A DNA stretch of 10,574 nt from Bacteroidota bacterium. GTDB lineage: Bacteria; Bacteroidota; Bacteroidia; Bacteroidales; Prolixibacteraceae. The notes beneath the pieces are model-generated. The model was not told the DNA's origin. It made no database searches and was given only the letters and a program-made list of their open reading frames with translations. The stretch's first letter is position 1. Each line of letters opens with the position of its first letter. Shown here piece after piece: positions 7,431-10,574 of the stretch. The stretch is from positions 1 through 10,574 of the forward strand of contig JAMDDG010000356.1 in the NCBI GenBank assembly GCA_023488865.1. The letters run 5' to 3'. Both the position numbers and the translations under genes were made by a program.

Positions 7431-8351
7431 TTAATTGGTTGTTGAAAATAGTTTTTCCAAATATTTTTTTGTCTTTACAATGTATTCATAGTTTTTCTCA
7501 GTAATTTCATATTCAATCGTAATATTGCCTTTAAAATTTATCTGTTTAAAGTAGGCGACAATTGCAGGAAAATTAACATCGCCTTGCGGAATAGGCACTT
7601 CCTTACCTAATTCATAAGGGTTTGTTGGGTATTTCCCGTCTTTCGCATGTATTGCTTTAACATATTTATTTAAAATCTTTAGTCCATCCAGTGAATTTGA
7701 TTTACCATACATGACCATATTTGCCAGGTCGTAGTTTATAAATAGATTTCCCGTACCAATGTCGGTTATGGCCCTAAGAAGTGTTATTGGGGTTTCCTGC
7801 CCTGTTTCAAAATAAACATCTATACCGCGGTTTAAGGCATATTTCCCAATTTCTTTCATTATTTTAATGAATTCAACATAAAGTGAGTCTTTAGGATTTT
7901 CCGGAATAAATCCGAAATGGGTGTGTACAGCGGGAATCCCAACTTCTTTACAAAAATCAATACCCTCGTGTAACCGTTTAATACGCGCTTCCCTGAATTC
8001 CCGGGGTACGAGACCGATGGTTGCAGGACCTTCAGTAAAATTCCAGGCATATTTTCCCGGGCCCATACAGATGAGCGTAGTGGGATGTACCTTGTACTTC
8101 TCTATTGATTCACGTATTCTTTTAGCCAATTCAGGAGAATATTCGGCAACGCCTAATTGACAGTAAGAAAATCCCAGTTCTTTGATCTTCTTAAACTCTT
8201 CTTCAGGGTTGTTCCCGCTAACAATTACGCCTAAAGTAATATTGTTCAGCGCTTCTTTGTTTTTTATGGCCTCTTTATTATCCGGTGAAGCAGAAGTGTT
8301 TGATATCATTATTGGTATTGCAATGAGCAATAAATATTTTATTTGTTTCAT
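7431..8351 (-). CDS. Exported xylose-isomerase-like TIM barrel (sugar isomerase/epimerase family)
   Basis: A 306-residue member of the AP-endonuclease-2 / xylose-isomerase-like TIM-barrel superfamily (Pfam PF01261 type). Such proteins isomerise, epimerise or cleave sugars and inositols using a divalent metal. Likely metal ligands are in place: Glu182 in VYFETGQET, Asp208 in INYDLANM, His235 in AIHAKDGKY and Glu280 in ITIEYEI. The first 21 or so residues (MKQIKYLLLIAIPIMISNTS) form a Sec signal peptide, so it should act in the periplasm, where free or oxidised sugars rather than sugar phosphates are expected. It starts 5 nt after the oxidoreductase stop and ends 9 nt before the URO-D-like gene, inside one operon. 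An exported isomerase beside an exported oxidoreductase suggests joint action on a keto-sugar or glycoside; this is inference. Confidence 0.88.
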   Translation of the reverse strand: MKQIKYLLLIAIPIMISNTSASPDNKEAIKNKEALNNITLGVIVSGNNPEEEFKKIKELGFSYCQLGVAEYSPELAKRIRESIEKYKVHPTTLICMGPGKYAWNFTEGPATIGLVPREFREARIKRLHEGIDFCKEVGIPAVHTHFGFIPENPKDSLYVEFIKIMKEIGKYALNRGIDVYFETGQETPITLLRAITDIGTGNLFINYDLANMVMYGKSNSLDGLKILNKYVKAIHAKDGKYPTNPYELGKEVPIPQGDVNFPAIVAYFKQINFKGNITIEYEITEKNYEYIVKTKKYLEKLFSTTN

Positions 8352-8356
8352 TTTAA

Positions 8357-9637
8357 CTATTTTTTATCGAATTGTGTTAAATCTAATTTAGGATCTATTT
8401 TTTCTGATGAGAAATCAATCTCATCCCATGTAACAAGTTCCTGCCGCGTTGCAGCTTCTCTTCCAAGAATCGCAGAAAGCGTCGAATCGCACCCGGAACG
8501 GAGTTGGTTGAGATAATGGCCTGTTTCTATGCTATTAATAAATGATTTCCCCTTATTCTTGTTCGCATCATCAAGAGATGAGCGGGAGGAACCTGAGGCT
8601 ATCTGCTGTGGGGTAAGCGAGACACCGCCTCTCATCACACCTGAATCCCATTCATTCTCACCTTTAATAAAAACCCCGCCGGAATAATGAGCTTCGGCGA
8701 TTCCTTTAGTTCCGACGAACCTTGCGCACACATCGCCAAAGCTAGGACCAACCTGTGTGGACTGAACACTTACATTTACATCATTCGGATATTTATATAT
8801 AACCTGATAGTTGGTCCAGGCATTTCCAAAATCCAAACACCCTTTTTTCCCTCCTTCACCTATTGCATGAAGTGGCGTACCCTGCAATGCCCAGTTACAA
8901 ATATCAATCATGTGAATTCCCTGGTCTAACAATATTCCACCTGAGAGTTCATTGAAATGAAAATGGTTTCGGATACGAGCTTCATCAAACGAAATCCCAT
9001 TGTGCGGTTTTATCGGAACACCTGAAGAGAAGTAATAAAGCTGGGCGCCAATTATGTCCCCAATATCACCTCGTTGAATTCTTTTAACCATTTCAACATA
9101 AGGGGTTGCATATCGAATCTGAAATCCAATAACAACACTTAATTTATCATTTACAGTTTTGCTCACTTTAAGTATTGTCTTACAACCGTCAATATCAATT
9201 GCGGCCGGTTTTTCGCTATAGGCGTGTTTACCTGCGGAAACTGCAGCTTCTAAAATCTGAGGATGTGCATAAGCCGGCGTCGAAATTAAGACTGCATCTA
9301 CATTACTGTTCTCCAATAATTTAAGATATGCATTTGAGCCCTGAAATATATTTTCTTTTGGAATTTCTGCAAATCCCTTCTTTGCATTACATTTATTTAA
9401 GGTTTCCCGGGCAAGCATTAATTTGTCATCAAAAATATCTGCTAAAGCAATAATATTAATATTTGTGTTTGCCGACATTGAAGTAATAACCCCGGTACCC
9501 CGATTCCCGCAACCAATGACTCCCATTCGGATGGCGGAATTGTTTTTTGAACCAAATGCAATACCTGGTTTTAAAACCGTAAAGGCTGAAACAGCTGCTG
9601 TACTTTTCATAAAAGTTCTACGTTCCATTTTTCTCAT
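8357..9637 (-). CDS. Tat-exported Gfo/Idh/MocA family oxidoreductase
   Basis: A 426-residue NAD(P)-dependent oxidoreductase of the Gfo/Idh/MocA family, which oxidises or reduces sugars, inositols and glycosides, often at C3. Residues 1-30 carry a twin-arginine signal (ERRTFMKST with a hydrophobic stretch), so it is likely exported folded with cofactor bound. The Rossmann fold starts at IRMGVIGCGNRGTG (36-49, G-x-G-x-x-G). SEKPAAID (141-148) holds the conserved Glu-Lys-Pro. GGILLDQGIHMIDICNWALQ is the second-domain stretch with the usual Asp...His active-site pair. The protein has the length typical of secreted members. The ATG at 9637 is used; the ATG at 9628 (MERRTF) would also keep the Tat signal. 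It is first in a tight operon with the isomerase-like gene (5 nt gap). The substrate is unknown. Confidence 0.92.
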   Translation of the reverse strand: MRKMERRTFMKSTAAVSAFTVLKPGIAFGSKNNSAIRMGVIGCGNRGTGVITSMSANTNINIIALADIFDDKLMLARETLNKCNAKKGFAEIPKENIFQGSNAYLKLLENSNVDAVLISTPAYAHPQILEAAVSAGKHAYSEKPAAIDIDGCKTILKVSKTVNDKLSVVIGFQIRYATPYVEMVKRIQRGDIGDIIGAQLYYFSSGVPIKPHNGISFDEARIRNHFHFNELSGGILLDQGIHMIDICNWALQGTPLHAIGEGGKKGCLDFGNAWTNYQVIYKYPNDVNVSVQSTQVGPSFGDVCARFVGTKGIAEAHYSGGVFIKGENEWDSGVMRGGVSLTPQQIASGSSRSSLDDANKNKGKSFINSIETGHYLNQLRSGCDSTLSAILGREAATRQELVTWDEIDFSSEKIDPKLDLTQFDKK

Positions 9638-9716
9638 GACATTTTCTTTAATTTTAACTGATCTTTATTTAATCCCTAATGATTTAATTGGGGTCGTTGT
9701 CGAGCCAACTACATCC

Positions 9717-9748
9717 CAAATTTAAAATTGTGCAACTTATGTTTGAAA
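9717..9748 (-). promoter_or_regulatory. Candidate Bacteroidetes-type promoter for the oxidoreductase operon
   Basis: On the minus strand TAAATTTG (9717-9724) fits the Bacteroidetes -7 consensus TAnnTTTG. TTTC (9745-9748) matches three of four bases of the -33 element TTTG, with a spacing of 20 nt. Transcription would start near 9710, leaving a leader of about 70 nt before the ATG at 9637. It lies just downstream of the broken beta-helix gene, where a new operon would need its own promoter. In A/T-rich DNA such matches occur by chance, so confidence is limited. Confidence 0.35.
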
Positions 9749-9754
9749 ATTCAA

Positions 9755-9993
9755 TCAGTAAGTTAATCTTTTAATAGTAATATTTCCTGATGTTTGATCT
9801 GACTTGCTTTTTACTTTAAGTCTTAATATAGTTGGAAACCTGTCACGGGCGCCTGCAAGTGAAGCAAGGGGCTGATCCCTGGTCCCGATATTCCGGTCGT
9901 CCCCCTTCGGGGAAACATATACCCATTGTTTGGCCGATAAGCCGTACATACTAAAAAAATTAATACTGTAAAAAGAACAATCTTTTTTTTCAT
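9755..9993 (-). pseudogene. Broken secreted parallel beta-helix protein (N-terminal remnant)
   Basis: A signal peptide and the mature start lie in two different frames. From the ATG at 9993 one frame reads MKKKIVLFTVLIFLVCTA, a clear Sec signal, and then turns to nonsense. About 50 nt downstream another frame reads LSAKQWVYVSPKGDDRNIGT and RDQPLASLAGARD. This is the typical beginning of secreted right-handed beta-helix proteins (pectate-lyase-like, DUF1565-type: YVSPxGDDxNxGTxxxPxASLxxARD). A one-base-class frameshift near 9940-9950 therefore separates secretion signal from domain. The second frame stops at 9755-9757 after only about 60 residues, whereas such proteins usually have several hundred. 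The gene is frameshifted and missing nearly all of its helix domain. It lies between the GH92 gene and the oxidoreductase operon and is probably inactive. Confidence 0.75.
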
Positions 9994-10074
9994 GGTAGAA
10001 TTAATTTAGAAAAGCTCATAATTTTTATCGTTATTATTTCTATGGCAGCAGAAGGCAATTACAGGATTTGATCA

Positions 10075-10089
10075 AAAGCATTTTGCTTT
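10075..10089 (-). terminator. Weak hairpin downstream of the GH92 gene
   Basis: On the minus strand AAAGCA, a three-base loop and TGCTTT form a 6-bp stem followed by a short T run, starting 28 nt after the GH92 stop. It is A/T-rich and the T run is short, so it is at best a weak terminator. Confidence 0.2.
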
Positions 10090-10116
10090 CGCAGGAATGA
10101 ACTAAAAATAAAAACC

Positions 10117-10574
10117 TCATTCTTTCCAATCTGTAAGTTTAACTCCACCCGGGGGCGTTTCAACGCCCCATTGCTTATTGGGCCGCGATCCCAGTTCCAG
10201 TTCCAGCGTCCCGCCCTTTACCAGCAAGTAGTGAGGGAACCAGCACTTCTGCCACTCCTTCCCGTTCAGCCGGGCCGACTGGATGTACATGTTCTCCTTC
10301 GAGTTGTCCCGGGCAATAATCCTAAAAGTTTTTCCTGGATAATAGTCGTGGTTAAGCGTTATTTTCACTTCGTCAAACACAGGGGAGGTGATCTCGTAAT
10401 ATGGCGTTGCGTTTGCGCCGCCGTCCACCTCAAACAAGCCGATGGCCATCAGCACGCCCAAGGCACCCATCTGTCCCTGGTCTTCATCACCGTAATATCC
10501 GCCATAGGCCGTGGTATCGCTGTAAGCCTCCTTCACCTCCCGCACCCATTTCTGTGCAACCAGGCTGGAGGGGC
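10117..10574 (-). CDS. GH92 alpha-mannosidase, C-terminal part (runs off the right edge)
   Basis: The frame is open to the right end of the window, so the gene starts outside it; only about 152 C-terminal codons are present. GYYGDEDQGQMGALGVLMAI matches the GH92 signature usually written G(L/Y)xGNEDxGQMSAW. The nearby acidic residues belong to the calcium-dependent exo-mannosidase active site. It is followed by GLFEVDGG, YYEITSPVFDEVKITL, YYPGKTFRI and MYIQSARLNGK, all in GH92 order up to a C-terminal beta domain. GH92 enzymes release alpha-linked mannose, acting in the periplasm or at the surface of Bacteroidetes. The GTG at 10545 is not the true start, because coding sequence continues upstream in frame (SSLVAQKWVREV). 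GC content is high (57% in one line counted), above that of the next genes. The stop is at 10117-10119. Confidence 0.92.
   Translation of the reverse strand, partial: PSSLVAQKWVREVKEAYSDTTAYGGYYGDEDQGQMGALGVLMAIGLFEVDGGANATPYYEITSPVFDEVKITLNHDYYPGKTFRIIARDNSKENMYIQSARLNGKEWQKCWFPHYLLVKGGTLELELGSRPNKQWGVETPPGGVKLTDWKE

Noticed and set aside
9667..9688. Two ATTTAAT copies, 15 nt apart, in the leader of the oxidoreductase gene as an operator
   Set aside because: The repeats are short and A/T-only in an A/T-rich leader, and no regulator gene is present to support a binding site.

Overview
The window looks like accessory carbohydrate-use DNA from a Bacteroidetes bacterium. The reasons are the gene content (exported glycosidases, a GH92 mannosidase end, exported Gfo/Idh/MocA and sugar-isomerase-like proteins), the lipoprotein-type signal peptides, the A/T-rich gaps without Shine-Dalgarno sites, and one candidate TTTG / TAnnTTTG-type promoter. 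Every supported gene lies on the minus strand, so transcription runs from high to low coordinates. No RNA gene, CRISPR array or regulator gene was seen.

In transcription order: the 3' end of a GH92 alpha-mannosidase gene (10117-10574, open at the window edge); a frameshifted and truncated remnant of a secreted beta-helix protein (9755-9993); a candidate promoter (about 9717-9748); then a tight cluster of a Tat-exported Gfo/Idh/MocA oxidoreductase (8357-9637), a Sec-exported xylose-isomerase-like TIM barrel protein (7431-8351, 5 nt gap) and a URO-D-superfamily methyltransferase-like protein (6276-7421, 9 nt gap). After 106 nt comes a large lipoprotein of unknown family (4295-6169), whose 3' part is lost at a junction near 4303-4312. 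On the other side of that junction is the last 52 codons of an MFS sugar porter (4152-4310). It is followed by a second, divergent URO-D methyltransferase-like gene (3120-4139), an uncharacterised lipoprotein resembling a TIM-barrel glycosidase (1306-3087), a 56-codon remnant of an IS5-type transposase (1086-1256) and a clan GH-A glycoside hydrolase (9-1061). The last gene is cut off at a 23-bp inverted copy of its own sequence at the left window edge.

The working model, which is inference, is a periplasm-centred pathway for an unusual plant or algal glycoside. Exported glycosidases and lipoproteins would release the substrate, and the exported oxidoreductase/isomerase-like pair would oxidise or rearrange the sugar. 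An MFS porter would import it, and two cytoplasmic MtaA-like proteins, both with an intact H-x-C...C zinc motif, might handle a methyl group. No corrinoid protein lies in the window, so the methyl part is unproven.

The window is also a patchwork: at least four gene fragments mark junctions between cassettes, and base composition changes between segments. This could be real decay and rearrangement, or chimeric joining during assembly. The inverted repeat at the very edge makes the artefact explanation serious.
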